64,000 nucleotides of DNA, taken from contig JADNRY010000006.1 in the NCBI GenBank assembly GCA_015501585.1, forward strand, positions 1-64,000. Reading direction: 5' to 3'. Origin of the DNA: Rhodocollybia butyracea. Its lineage: Eukaryota > Basidiomycota > Agaricomycetes > Agaricales > Omphalotaceae. Of the stretch, positions 11,340 through 21,682 are shown one piece after another. The translations under genes were made by a program, and so were the position numbers. Numbering within the stretch: position 1 is the first letter of the stretch; every line of letters starts with the position of its first letter. The notes below the pieces were generated by a model that searched no databases, was not told the DNA's origin, and saw nothing but the letters and a program-made list of their open reading frames with translations.

Positions 11340-12815
11340 AGGAAACCATATCGATTACATCTATCCTATCCGCAACACCGTCAATGGTGACCAAGAAACC
11401 CCGGGAACCATCCAACGCAAGGACATCCATGTAATCCATCTCTAATTGGGGACCGATGCGAATGAATTGCTCTCCCAAGTCCATAGAAACAAGAGATAGC
11501 TCCAGCGCCAGCACAGCTCTGGCCCATCTTTTGGCAGGGCAACACCTCGACTCTTTCCTCGAGGATGCACAAGTAAATTCAATTCCATGGGCATATCAAG
11601 ACGGGAGACCACCGAAAAATCCAGGCGCCCGCTGGTGCCAACTGTAACGCACAGTATATGTTGCTCCTTTTGTGTGTCCACAAGGAGCCATATACGTCCA
11701 GTCAACTCGGAGCAGCTGTTCAAGGAGATATCCGAAGATAGTAAACTGGCAGCGGCGCAACCAAAATGACCTTGATGAGTTGGTAGAAGGGGCGTCCATG
11801 CAGAAGTGTGGCAAGAGAGGCGATAAAGTTGGAAGTGATGGTCGGAGAGTTCATGGAAGAAACCAGTATGGAAAAGAACATATCCTCCTGGTAGAAAGAT
11901 CGGGGCTGAATAGTTATTATCCTGAATTTTGATGACGTTTACGGATCCTTGTAACAAATATGAGAATGAATAGCACATACCACTGGCATGCCAGATGTAG
12001 AGTGGATAGGATAAACGGCCTGTGATGGAATATGAACGGCTCGGAAGGTTGTTTGCGGTACAATGGCAAACTCATCCCCAGACAAATACATCTCATTGTC
12101 GATGTCCAAAAACGAGAGATCGCCGACAGTTACATCTCCTAGAGGATTGATATGAAGCGATGACATTGTCCTGCCGTGTGGGTCGGGAATTAAGGAAATT
12201 TGAAGGGGGGAAAATCCACGAACTCACCTCGACTGGGTATTCCAGAATAACGAGTGAACGCGGCTGTCCTTGGCTATTCTGCTCTGGGCAAAGGTCAACA
12301 AGAGACACGCGTCGTCAGGCACATCGTATCTGAAGACAACATGCTTGGTCTGGAGATCAAGGACAAGGATTACCCGCGAATGCCAGATAATGAGATAGCG
12401 ACCTTGATAGATTTCGGACCGCTGAAGCTCCAGAGAGTCGATGCCATAGGCTTTGAGGTCAATTGATCAAATCGTCTTGTAAACAGGTTTCGCAGAAGGG
12501 GTGGTCCAGAGGGTATCCAGTCGATAAGAACGGAGCAAAATACGTTCGAGTTCGCCGACGGTCTGGGAATATGGGTCAATGACCAGCAGAAAGTCATCTT
12601 CAGAGCATTTGTATGCGCTAGTCCAGAGACAGCGATCCATCGTGATTGCTAGGAAGCGTTTACAAGTCTGTGCCACCCGTCAAATTATTTCAACTTATGC
12701 ATTTGACAAAGCATGGATAGTAACTCACTTTTTGAACTGAGAATATGTTTGATGGCCGTAAAAGCTTGAAGATGTTGAACAGAACATCGTTGGGGAGTTC
12801 AACGAGCAACGACAT
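11338..12815 (-). pseudogene. F-box protein, paralogue B (broken)
   Basis: Same four-exon plan as A and C: 12815-12729, 12667-12228, 12170-11981, 11921-11338. Exon 1 reads LPNDVLFNIFKLLRPSNIF and exon 2 starts TCKRFLAITMDRCLW, completing the F-box. Two lesions are visible. A TGA at 12469-12467 replaces the Trp codon that A (KFWSID) and C (KIWSID) keep as TGG. The exon total is 1,301 nt, two more than a multiple of three, because the frame changes near 11510-11530, after KSRGVALPKDG and before EQFIRIGPQLEMDY. The C-terminus in the restored frame ends DRIDVIDMVS, as in the family. So it is a recent pseudogene unless the TGA is read through and the indel is a sequencing error. Confidence 0.8.
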
Positions 12816-12949
12816 GACAGTGAGATGGTGATAGGAGTAAGTAGTAAACTCTGAGCGCTTATCGTGGCGTATGCTAGCGATGCTCAGTAATTGGTCACTT
12901 GCGGGCTTTGATAGATAAACCATAAAGTTCTTGGGCTACTCTTGCATCA

Positions 12950-13394
12950 TAGTAGTAGTGCGAACTACAGCTGAGGCATCATTTCCAACTTCTTCCTCGG
13001 ACATGCTCAAGCGCCAGCATCAACGCCTTGTGGTCGTACCACCTCTCTCAAATCCAGTGATTTATCCTTAGTACTAATGAGAGTAGCAACGGCTAATACA
13101 ACTCTCAACACGCCACTATTTTTTAAAAAAAGCCAAAAAAAAAGCCTCCTTAGTAAATAGCAACTTGCAACTTATGACCAGCAAATGACTCAGAACTTAA
13201 GAAGGATGCCGACATGTCGCAGGAGATACTGAGCTTCAGGGTCAGTGTCGAGGGCCGAGCCATGATACAACTGCACAGACTGGACATGGCTTGTCATTTT
13301 TTGATTTTGATTATAATCACTCATCAAGCAACTAGGGTACATATCGAAGATGGCCATACAGTGCCTAATCTTCCAAGCAGATACTTCCTCCCAG
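12950..13394. repeat. Duplicated 3'-flank of the F-box C unit
   Basis: 13140-13394 is homologous to 16913-17206, the flank of F-box remnant D (shared GGAGATACTG.GCTTCAGGG and AGCAACTAGGGTA stretches). 12960-13085 is homologous, on the minus strand, to the small ORF at 16770-16903, but here with a frameshift. Thus C and D are copies of one segment that carried an extra small gene or exon. Confidence 0.6.
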
Positions 13395-14923
13395 CTAAGG
13401 AACCAGATCCACAATATCTATTTTCTTCCCAACGGTAACAAGGAATCCCTGAAAAACATCTGATTCGTGCCTCCCCGCGTCATTCACCCCCAAACGAGCA
13501 CCGATGCGAACTTGTAGTTGTTCCGAGTCCGCAGAAACATGGTGTAGTTCCAAGTGTGGCTTTTTCAACAAGTCAGCGCTCTGTTCCATGGTGATGCCTT
13601 GCGTTTTTCCACAGGGATGTACAGTGAACTGCATATCCGCGAGGAATTTGAGACGAGGGGAGCCTACTACAAAAGTCAGGGACCCATCAGTTTGAAGTTT
13701 GATTTGCACAAGACGTGGGCCGTCTGGTTGGTTCATGATGAGCCAGATATGCCCAGTCAACTCCAAGCGGTCGTTCAGAGCGATATGTGAGGTTACGAGC
13801 CTGAGAGGGTCCGATACTACACCACAAAGAAAATGACCTCGATGGGTTGGCAGAAGAGGCGTGCCTACAGTATGACCAGATACGCGATACAACTCAAAGT
13901 GGTGGTCACAGTCTGATGGTTGGTCATAACAAACGAACCATAGAAGAACATATCCTTCCGGTAGGAAGATTGGGAAGAACGAAGAGGTTAAGAGGTTATT
14001 ATTCTAAAATTTGGGGGCTCGATTTACAAACCTTGGTAGTGACTGATATGAAAATGACACGTACCACTGGCGTGAACGCATAATGAATAGAATGGACTGT
14101 TTCCGAGGACAAATCTACGCCTTGTATGCGTCCTGTTGTACCACGCTTTAAAATAGCAAGCGTGTTTCCGGACCAGTAAACTTGATCTTCAATTGTGTTC
14201 AAAATAGGGCAGTCACTGACAGAGACAGCTCCGGAAGTAGTGATTTTAAAAAGCGACATTATCCGGCTAGTGGACGCTGGAAATGAGACAACGCAGGGAG
14301 CAAGACAAAATAAGCTTACGTTGAGTTCGAAGTCCAACTTGAAAATGGGAGGTAAAAATCGGCGTAGTCATTGGATATCCTGCTGGCACTAGTAGCCGAA
14401 TCTAAGAACTTGAAATACTGATCCTTGGGCGCATCATATCTAAAGATCTCCTCCTTGGTCTTGAGGTCAAACACAAGGACAACCTTAGCACTATGGAGAA
14501 CAAGATAGCGGACTTGATAGATCTCGACACCTTCTATCTCAACCGGATGTATGCCACGCGCACTCAAATCAATTGACCAAATCTTTTTGCAAACTGGGTT
14601 CGCATAAGAGGTTACCCAGAGGGTATTCAATCGATAAGAGCGCAGCAAAACACGTTCGAGATCACCAACGGTCTGAGAAGCCAGATCAACGACCGGCATA
14701 AAGTCGTTCTCGCAGAATTTATAGGATGTAGTCCAGACGTGTCGATCCATCGTGATTGCAAAAAATCGTTTACAAGTCTGCGCCACTCGTCGAATTGACT
14801 TTGGTATTTGACAAAGCATGTGCATGAATGAAAACTCACTTTTCTAACCGAGAATATATCCGGTGCACTCAAAAACTTGATGATATTGAGCAAAACGTCA
14901 CCAGGAAGTTCGATGAGCAGCAT
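13395..14923 (-). CDS. F-box protein, paralogue C
   Basis: Exons on the minus strand: 14923-14840, 14777-14320, 14266-14065, 14003-13395; 1,353 nt, 450 aa. F-box: LPGDVLLNIIKFLSAPDIF joined to TCKRFFAITMDRHVW across intron 1 (62 bp). Exon 3 needs the CTAG acceptor at 14270-14267 to stay in frame and begins with a codon group ending in MSLFKIT. The C-terminal part carries the family blocks LELTGHIWLIM, VHPCGKTQGITME and GFLVTVGKKIDIVDLV. No internal stop. By family knowledge it is an SCF substrate adaptor; the target is unknown. The intron positions and phases match A and B exactly, showing tandem duplication. Confidence 0.82.
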
Positions 14924-15139
14924 GACAAGGGGCGATATGACGGTAGGAAGCAGAAAGTTTTGGGCGCTTATCCCACGCGCTTGTGCTCATGATCGGTTTC
15001 GGAGTGGAATCATAACTCTTTGCAGTATAGCTAAGATACATCCCTTGAAATTAGAATGATACGCCAATTGAATGATAGTTATACAATAATTACTAACAAA
15101 AAATTCCAATATCTATAACCAAGGCACTTAACACCAACT

Positions 15140-16091
15140 GATTCGAGCAGTGCTGTGGTTAAGAGCTTAATTAACCCCTCTCATTGAAGTTAGGCCTTAA
15201 TAGGTTAATTCGGAGTCTTAATTAAGGGATATTTAAGTGCAAATTAAGGCTTAAGAATAATCAAATTAATTTCTGTTGTATTCATTGCCAGAGCACTCCA
15301 ATTCACCATCATCTGAGATAGATCATAGGTTGACCCTCCTTTTCCTGTGCTAGCAACTCCATAAGTAGCTGTTCTTCATGTTGGATATCAGCAGATATCA
15401 GTATCATTGTTATGATTGATCAAGCTCATAGTTATCTCACACTCATTATTGACACGTACTTACACGTACTTATTTCCTATCACCCCCATTACCAGTATAT
15501 AAGCAGTAGCTAGATATACACTACCTCATCCAATTGCCCCTCTCTCAGTGCTGTAGGGGGCAAATGGACTATATTGTGCTATATATTATCCCGAGTGGTA
15601 ATATCGTGTTCTATTTTATTATCCAACACTCCACTGAACACAGTATGGTGTGCCCCAGCCGTTGAGGTCAAGTCCCATCACTTCCCCCACTTCCTGAATC
15701 AAGCTCTACATTAATTTGGACTATGATGTACCATTTTTAAAGGCCATATCATCTGAAAGTTCATGTGTATTCTCATCATCAAGCTGAGCATGGCCTAGCT
15801 GATTGTGTAAACATCCAAGACAGAAAGCTCAATGGTGAGTAGAATTTTCCTCTGCCCCTGCCACTGCCACATTTCTCCCTTTTGATGTGCCATTGCTGAA
15901 GTCGAGACTGCAAACTCGCAAAACGCACCACAAACTTGCAAACACGCCTGAACTGAATTGTGTTCACGTGCACATTAAGACTTAATTAACCCTTAAGAAA
16001 AATCTGGCCGAACTTAAGTCTTAATTGAGAAGGAAATTAAGGCCTTAATCTTAATTAAGTCTTAAGCCTTAACCACAACACTGGATTCGAG
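15140..16091. mobile_element. hAT-type MITE, 936 bp, with 8-bp target duplication
   Basis: The element is 15148-16083, flanked on both sides by GATTCGAG (15140-15147 and 16084-16091). Its termini are inverted: CAGTGCTGTGGTTAAG at the left and, in reverse complement, CAGTGTTGTGGTTAAG at the right. CAGTG-like ends with 8-bp duplications are the hallmark of hAT transposons. Subterminal regions are packed with CTTAATTAA-type palindromes, typical transposase-binding architecture. There is no transposase ORF, so it depends on an autonomous relative elsewhere. Confidence 0.9.
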
Positions 16092-16343
16092 AGGTGGTGA
16101 TAGCGGTAGTATAACCTACGTGGTCCCATTTAGGAACTGCCGAGGCCCCAGCCAGAGGGATGGTGGAGGAGCTGGTGGAGAGTAGCGGTTAGGCACTGCA
16201 ATCAATCACAGCACCCAAAACAAAAATCATCAGAGAAGAATGTGCACTTACGTGTTCCCTACTAGCCAAACACATTCATCTTCTTCAGGCATACCCACAG
16301 AGGGTTCCGCGTAACAATATCATTGTATGACCAGCGGTGTCTC

Positions 16344-16597
16344 GTCATTGTAAGGCCCCTGGGCTGTGCGGCAAAGGGGCTGAGAGGGGGCTAGCTGATA
16401 TAGCAAGATAAGAGCGGGTAAGGCTGAAAGCTTAGCTGATAGCAGCTAAAAGAGTCCTTAAATCCTACCAAGTGCACACAACCCAATTCTATTGAGAGTA
16501 CACACAAAGTGGCAGGAAGGAAAGGAACTAAAGATTACATAATAAGCACTATTGATAATAACCAAAGCGGCGCCAATTCCGTAGCCGTTACAGCCAT
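16344..16597. mobile_element. Solo LTR-like insertion, 244 bp
   Basis: 16349-16592 starts TGTAAGGCCCC and ends CCGTTACA. It splits a sequence that is continuous in the duplicated copy at about 18190-18345, which serves as an empty-site reference. The flanks GTCAT and GCCAT are a near-perfect 5-bp target duplication. No ORF. Confidence 0.65.
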
Positions 16598-16769
16598 GGT
16601 CAACTTGAAATAGGAAGAGTTTATCGGGGGCGGGGAGTGATGGCTGTGGTTATGGGTATGGGGAGGGCTTTTTGGGAATCCCGAATCGGTGGGGAAGTGA
16701 AGAAAGGACAGGTCAGTGATCCAAAGAGTGATGGAGTACTCAAGAAAAGAATACTTACATCTGAACACG

Positions 16770-17206
16770 CCGTATCTCCATCTTGCTTCCTTTGCTTCGA
16801 CTACTCCCACAACCCCTGTTGCTATTTCAAGCGCCTCCAACAGCCTCTTGTGATCATACCGGCCTCTTTCAAGATTCAGTAGCTTATCCTCTTCCATATT
16901 CAAAGAAAATGCCTACTTAGTAAACCAAGTAATAAACATCAACTTGCAAATGAGTGACCACTCAGAAGTTAGATGGGTGCCGACCGTGACATCTTGCACT
17001 AGGAGATACTGGGCTTCAGGGCCAGTGTCGAGGGGAGGGCTTCTAGACATCTGAGGCAATGACACAACTTCACGGGCTGGACATGGCTGACCATCTTTGC
17101 TTCGATTATGATCAGATTGCAACAAGTACATTTCATCAAGCAACTAGGGTATATTGAACGTAGTCATAACCTATACCCAATTTTCCAAGCAAACACTCCC
17201 TCCCAA
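16770..17206. repeat. Duplicated segment with small minus-strand ORF beside F-box D
   Basis: On the minus strand from 16900 the sequence reads MEEDKLLNLERGRYDHKRLL and continues ALEIA..EAKEARWRYG before a likely donor near 16760. It is probably an exon of a small gene; no family recognised. 16913-17206 matches the flank of F-box C at 13140-13394. Confidence 0.4.
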
Positions 17207-17884
17207 CTAAGGAACCAGATCCATAACATCTATTCCATTCCCACTGGTGGTAACAAAGAAGCCCTGAGGAACATCAGATTGTGCCCAATATCCAGGCCAT
17301 CCACCTCAATGCGGGTACCGACTCGGATGCGGAGTGTAGGTTGAGCGGGCGGGACGCGGGCCTGTTTTGGGTCGGCAGGAGGGGAACTATGAAATAGTCT
17401 CAAGTACACTGTTCTCCCATACTGTCCGCTCCGTTCAGTGATAATACCTTGGGTTTTTCCCTGGGGATGCACAGTGAACTGCGTATCCGCGGGAAATTTG
17501 AACTGAGAGGCAACGTAACTTGCACTGAACTGCCAACCACCTCCGAGAGATGGGCGATGAGAGGATTCGGAAGTACAGAACTGCCTATCTGCGAGAGATT
17601 CGAGATGAGAGGAACCATACATAACAGTCAGGTACCCGTCTGTGTGAAGTATGATTTGGATGAGGGTTCAGCCCACTCGAGAAAGTCGTCTTCGCAGCAT
17701 TTATAGGAGTCCAGAGGTGGGAGGTGTTTACAGGTCTGCGCCACTCGTTGAACTGACTTTGAATCAACTTTGAATATTTGACAAAGCATGATCAACACAC
17801 TTTTTGTACTGAGAATATGTCTGGTGCCCTTAAAAACTTAACGATATTGAATAGGACATTGTCGGGGAGTTCAATGAGCAGCAT
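17207..17884 (-). pseudogene. F-box protein, paralogue D (deletion remnant)
   Basis: Exon 1 is preserved (17884 downward: LPDNVLFNIVKFLRAPDIF), with donor GTGTGT. After the acceptor, TCKHLPPLDSYKCCEDDF corresponds to the start of exon 2. Then the sequence jumps directly to the middle of exon 4 (HTDGYLTV), so most of exon 2, all of exon 3 and part of exon 4 are gone. The exon 4 part contains an internal duplication (SLADRQF and FPADTQF are copies of one block) and a frameshift before the family ending IDVMDLVP. Not a functional adaptor, although a truncated F-box peptide could in principle be made. Confidence 0.75.
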
Positions 17885-19149
17885 GGCGAGGGACCATTTG
17901 ATGGTAGGAAAGCAAAACGTTCTGGGCGCTTGTCGGGGCGCGCTTGTGCTCATTGTCGGTTTCTGGGCGGGGATGCCCGTTGTGTGTCCCTAGAGATTGG
18001 AATAGTCGCCCAGGGTACGCCAAATTACATCAAATAATAGGTATATGATAATTATCATAATGCTACTACGTACTAGTACGAGCTTGAGAAGGTTGCCCTG
18101 ATTTGAACCAGAGGCGCCGAACACAAAGACTAGGAGTGCTAGAGAGTGCTTGATGTGAACACGTTCTCTGCCTTCCCCGCTCACATCTCGCCAAATACAT
18201 CATTCATCTTCTTCAGCCGCACCCAACAGCAGATTCCGCGTATCAACATCCTACATGCGCATGAACAGCGATATCTCATCATAATTGGTTTTGAATTGAA
18301 AGAGTGTATTGGGAGCGGGGACGTATGGATAGGGCGTTCTTGTCCATGGGTTGTACTGGTCTGAGACGAGAAGATTGAGGAAGGAGGGATTAGTGATGTG
18401 ATCTCCGAAGGAGTGATGAAAGGAATGAAAGAAAATAGTGCTCACATATGAAATGCTGACTCTCTCTCTCCCTCCACTCCGACTACTCTGACCACTGCTA
18501 TCATCTGGCGCTCCCTTATTCTGTCTACTATCAACTTGACAAGACTATCCACACTGCCTGTCCCGGCCCTCGAAGGTGATGGATACCAACCTTTCTTGGT
18601 GGAATCGGGACTATGACCCAGGGAAATGGGGCTATGTAAAAAGCTGAAGGACACGAAAAACTCGAGAAGGTGCTGATAATATATCAAGTATTTGATCTGA
18701 ATGGATGGGCGAGATATGATATATGATAACATTGAACGTAACATTGAGAACTGGGCGACAAATTGAGGAGGATAGCATTGGACTGTCATGGGTATTGGAA
18801 TGCATGCACCCGTGCCCGTGCCTCCGGAAATGGAAGAAGGGAAGAAGGAAAGAGAGAGAGGTTCAATCTATGGTATTATCTGGTAAATACGAGGCTGAAA
18901 TTGTGCCTCAACCGGGCAGTAAGACCAGAGACTCTGATGCTGGATGAAAGTGGAGGTGGCGATTGTGGCGTGTGTACTGAGGGTAGGATTACAACTGTGA
19001 GTTCCCTGCTTTGATGAACAGCATTATCTCATCATGGTCGGTTTGGAAGTGGAGGAGTGTATCCGAAGCGGGGGAACAATGAGCAGATCCTCGCCATGCC
19101 TCGCTACCAATGTCCAAACGTTTCCTGAGAGGGGGCTGATATCAACATG
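17885..19149. repeat. Degenerate upstream-region duplications of the F-box cluster
   Basis: About 18190-18345 matches 16280-16345 plus 16598-16640, and again about 19010-19110 (shared ACAGC.ATATCTCATCAT and GGAGTGTAT..GAGCGGGG-like blocks). A further block near 18898-18990 (GTGCCTCAACCGGGCAG) recurs at 20170-20260. No intact ORF is supported. These look like repeated partial copies of the flank of an F-box gene. Confidence 0.45.
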
Positions 19150-19545
19150 TCAAGGTGTGTCACAGATTTCTATTCATTTGCTTTATCTTATATTTTATCT
19201 TATCTATCAATATCTTATCTGTGCCATGGGCTTATCATTACATTAGATCTATATCTTATTTATTACTTAAAGTAGATAGATACCAGATGTATTACTGTCT
19301 TACCTCGACAGACAGTGTCACCTTTGACAGATGGTGACACCTTTTGACAGATAGTTTCACCTTGACAGTAGAACCTTCTAGAACTACCCAGAGTAAAGTA
19401 CTCTGGGTCCTACTTAGTTACACATGTATATAAGTAGTGGGGTCTGCTCCTACAGTCCCCAGACTCAAGAACATCTTATTGTCTTCATACAAGCATCTCT
19501 CTCTCACACTTAGCTTCTTACTTCCCCTATCAACACATTAAGCAG
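19150..19545 (+). mobile_element. Candidate solo LTR with TATA box
   Basis: Begins TGTCAAGGTGTGTCACAG and ends near ATTAAGCA. It contains three GACAG..TCACCTT repeats (19305-19370), a TATATAAG box near 19427, and a pyrimidine-rich leader, the order expected of an LTR promoter and R region. It interrupts the duplicated block 18898-18990 / 20170-20260. The exact end and any target duplication are not established. Confidence 0.4.
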
Positions 19546-19770
19546 GTGAGCTTAGATTTGTGATAAGGTGGGTAGCATTATAGTGGTGGCTCAAGCAGAT
19601 GTACATCAGGAAAAGTACATAATGCCCAGGCAAACCTAGAATATCCTGAGGCAACCCAGGAATTTGGATATTCCTAGGCTGCCTCAGTGTCTCTCAAAGG
19701 CTCTGGTTGACCCCAGTCACCAGGGAGACCCAGGTTTGAGGCCATATCCTGGGTTTCCTTGGTCATCTTT

Positions 19771-19884
19771 GGGTTGTCCTCAGGTTGCCCTGGGTTGCCC
19801 TGGCTGTCCCTGAGTCTCCCTGAGGTTGGGTTGTCCTCAGGCTGACCTGGGCTGCCCTGGCTATCACTGAGTGTCCCTGAGGTT
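19771..19884. repeat. 57-bp tandem repeat, two units
   Basis: Two adjacent units (19771-19827, 19828-19884) starting GGGTTGTCCTCAGG. 57 is a multiple of three, and the minus strand reads as a 19-residue repeat (SGTLSDSQGSPGQPEDNPT and a near copy). No gene context supports translation, so I treat it as a minisatellite. Confidence 0.6.
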
Positions 19885-20859
19885 ACAATTATAAAATTGC
19901 TAAGTAGGATTTGGGGGGAAGACCCTGGCACCCTGGAAGTACCTGTGTTCTTGGGGTGCACTGGGGCCCCTGGTTACACTAAGGCCATCTTGGGCCAATC
20001 TATGGTTGCCTGGGCCATAGGGACTTTTTCCTGATGCTATTGGCTCCTGTGCCCTGGGAAATGGAAGAGAAGGAGGAAGACAGGCCGAAGAAGGGTACCG
20101 GTTATAGGTCAGCGTTCCCGCAATAGCTTGTGGATACAAGTCTGAAGTAGAAGCAGTACTGCCGAGGGATTTGTGCCTCAACCGGGCAGCAAGGCCAGAG
20201 ACTCAGAGGGCATGATAAGTTGATGCTGGATGGTGGTGGCGCGTGTAATAGGGAGTATAGGTCGCCACGTATGGGTGGGGTTACGACACCTCCAAGAAAT
20301 GAGGATTGCACTCAATGCACCGGTGACCCAAGCTCACTGGTGTTCTACAAAGTAACATTAGCGCTGGTGATTTTTTTTCGAGTGATAGTAGAGATGCACC
20401 AATGATTTCCTACTTCAAAGCAGGTGGTCCATGAACAAGTAATAGTATGCGGTGTTTACAAGAACAGGCGGGAAGATAGCTGTAAAACTCTGTAAATTTT
20501 CTAGGCGCGCGTTCGTGTACTGGACCCAAGCTCACACTTGTGAAATTAGTATGCTAGAAAGTAGCATTATTGCAGGAGTATGCAGTGTTAATTACATGAA
20601 TAAGCAGGAAGAGAGCTGTAAAATTTTATACACGCACGTTTGTGGATATCGCGGGCCGCGGCTCACGTGAGCTGGAACAAATGAGCGCCTAATCGACTGC
20701 AAATGTTTATTCAAAAACTCTTCTTCCAAACACCAAAGATTCGAACCAGTAGCCTTACCCTGACGACAGTCTTTGTCAATACTCGCTATGTATCTAGCCT
20801 TGCCAAATCTGTGCCTCCAGAAAAAGCACTCCTGGGTCCATCCCAAAAAGGCTTCAAAG
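19885..20859. other. Intergenic with duplicated block
   Basis: 20170-20260 repeats 18898-18990. Short similar stretches near 20450-20500 and 20580-20640 (GGAAGATAGCTGTAAAA / GGAAGAGAGCTGTAAAA) indicate another local duplication. No gene seen. Confidence 0.4.
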
Positions 20860-21682
20860 TACCGTATAATTACAATCAGATGCTCCTGTAACGCATAACA
20901 GGACCCCCTAAGCATGAGTGATTTTGCACTTTGTAACGCATACCAGGGGGGTCCGAGCATGCCTAGTTACAGCAACATAACAACTTTTGGCGGTGGGCCT
21001 TCGGCATTATCCAACACGCTTTTAATAATTATCGACTTGTTATAACAAGTCCAGAGATTTTACAATTATTTATTGTTAGTAGCAATTGATATGAATGACA
21101 GGTGTTCTATAGAAATGCCGATCAAAGATTCTCATGTGCGTATGGCAGAGTGGTTCTGCTGCTGCCGCGGTGTTATTCTGGCGTTGATTGGGAGGTTGCT
21201 GGTTCAATCCTGGCTGGTAATTTTTTATTATTTTTCCGTTTTATTAAAAGCTTGGTGGACTTGGGTTAGCGTTTGGGGTTAGGGTTAGGCGGCTCGCGCG
21301 AAGCGCGAAATTTAGCGGTTAGGGGTTAGGTATATTCTGCTAGCGTAAACAAGGCTTTAGCGTGCCTGCCGACGACTTCCCGGCTTGGGGGACCCCCCAA
21401 AGGGGAGGGGAGAGAAGTGGAGGCAGGCCCGAAGTTTACGCGCCTGCGGGATTACAATAGAATTATTATTATGCCGTCTTGTTATAACAATAAATAATCA
21501 TACAATGTAGTTACTTATAATAACAAGTAGATAATTATTATATCTGTGTCCTGAGCTCCCTTTGGCCCGCCTATTCATTAGTGCAAGCGTAACGCCTAAT
21601 GGTAGGTTGCGAGCATGGTCTTCATCAAAATCAATGCATAACGCGTCAACCCCCGGGAGCATATAATTGTAATTATACAGTA
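20860..21682. mobile_element. Tc1/mariner-type MITE, long form, 819 bp
   Basis: 20862-21680 is flanked by TA on both sides and has inverted ends: CCGTATAATTACAAT at the left and CTGTATAATTACAAT (reverse complement) at the right. Both terminal parts align with the 256-bp elements at 47808-48063 and 54421-54676 in the inverted repeat. The extra 500-600 bp in the middle holds a perfect 16-bp palindrome (ACTTGTTATAACAAGT, 21035-21050), a tRNA-like promoter and a GC-rich tract. No transposase ORF. Confidence 0.75.
21143..21235 (+). ncRNA. tRNA-like pol III promoter (SINE-like head)
   Basis: TGGCAGAGTGG at 21143-21153 fits the A-box consensus (TRGCNNAGYGG). GGTTCAATCC at 21201-21210 fits the B box apart from CG to CA. 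Their spacing is within the range of tRNA genes with a long variable arm. T-rich runs that could end pol III transcription follow from 21222. The acceptor ends do not pair, so it is not a working tRNA; a tRNA-derived SINE fragment or captured promoter is more likely. Confidence 0.5.

Noticed and set aside
12680..12682. Extra TGA in exon 2 of F-box B, next to intron 1
   Set aside because: It lies in the intron if the conserved CAG acceptor that restores the F-box consensus (..TCKRF) is used, as in A and C.
18090..18150. Minus-strand tRNA 3' half (GGTTCAAATC with a T-arm-like stem)
   Set aside because: No matching A box, anticodon arm or pairing acceptor stem; at most a fossil.
20592..20960. 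122-codon minus-strand ORF
   Set aside because: It overlaps the end of a MITE and matches chance ORFs in the other copies of that MITE.
21275..21289. GGGGTTAGGGTTAGG, telomere-like repeat
   Set aside because: Only two TTAGGG units inside a MITE with internal sequence on both sides; not a telomere or a clear interstitial telomere.
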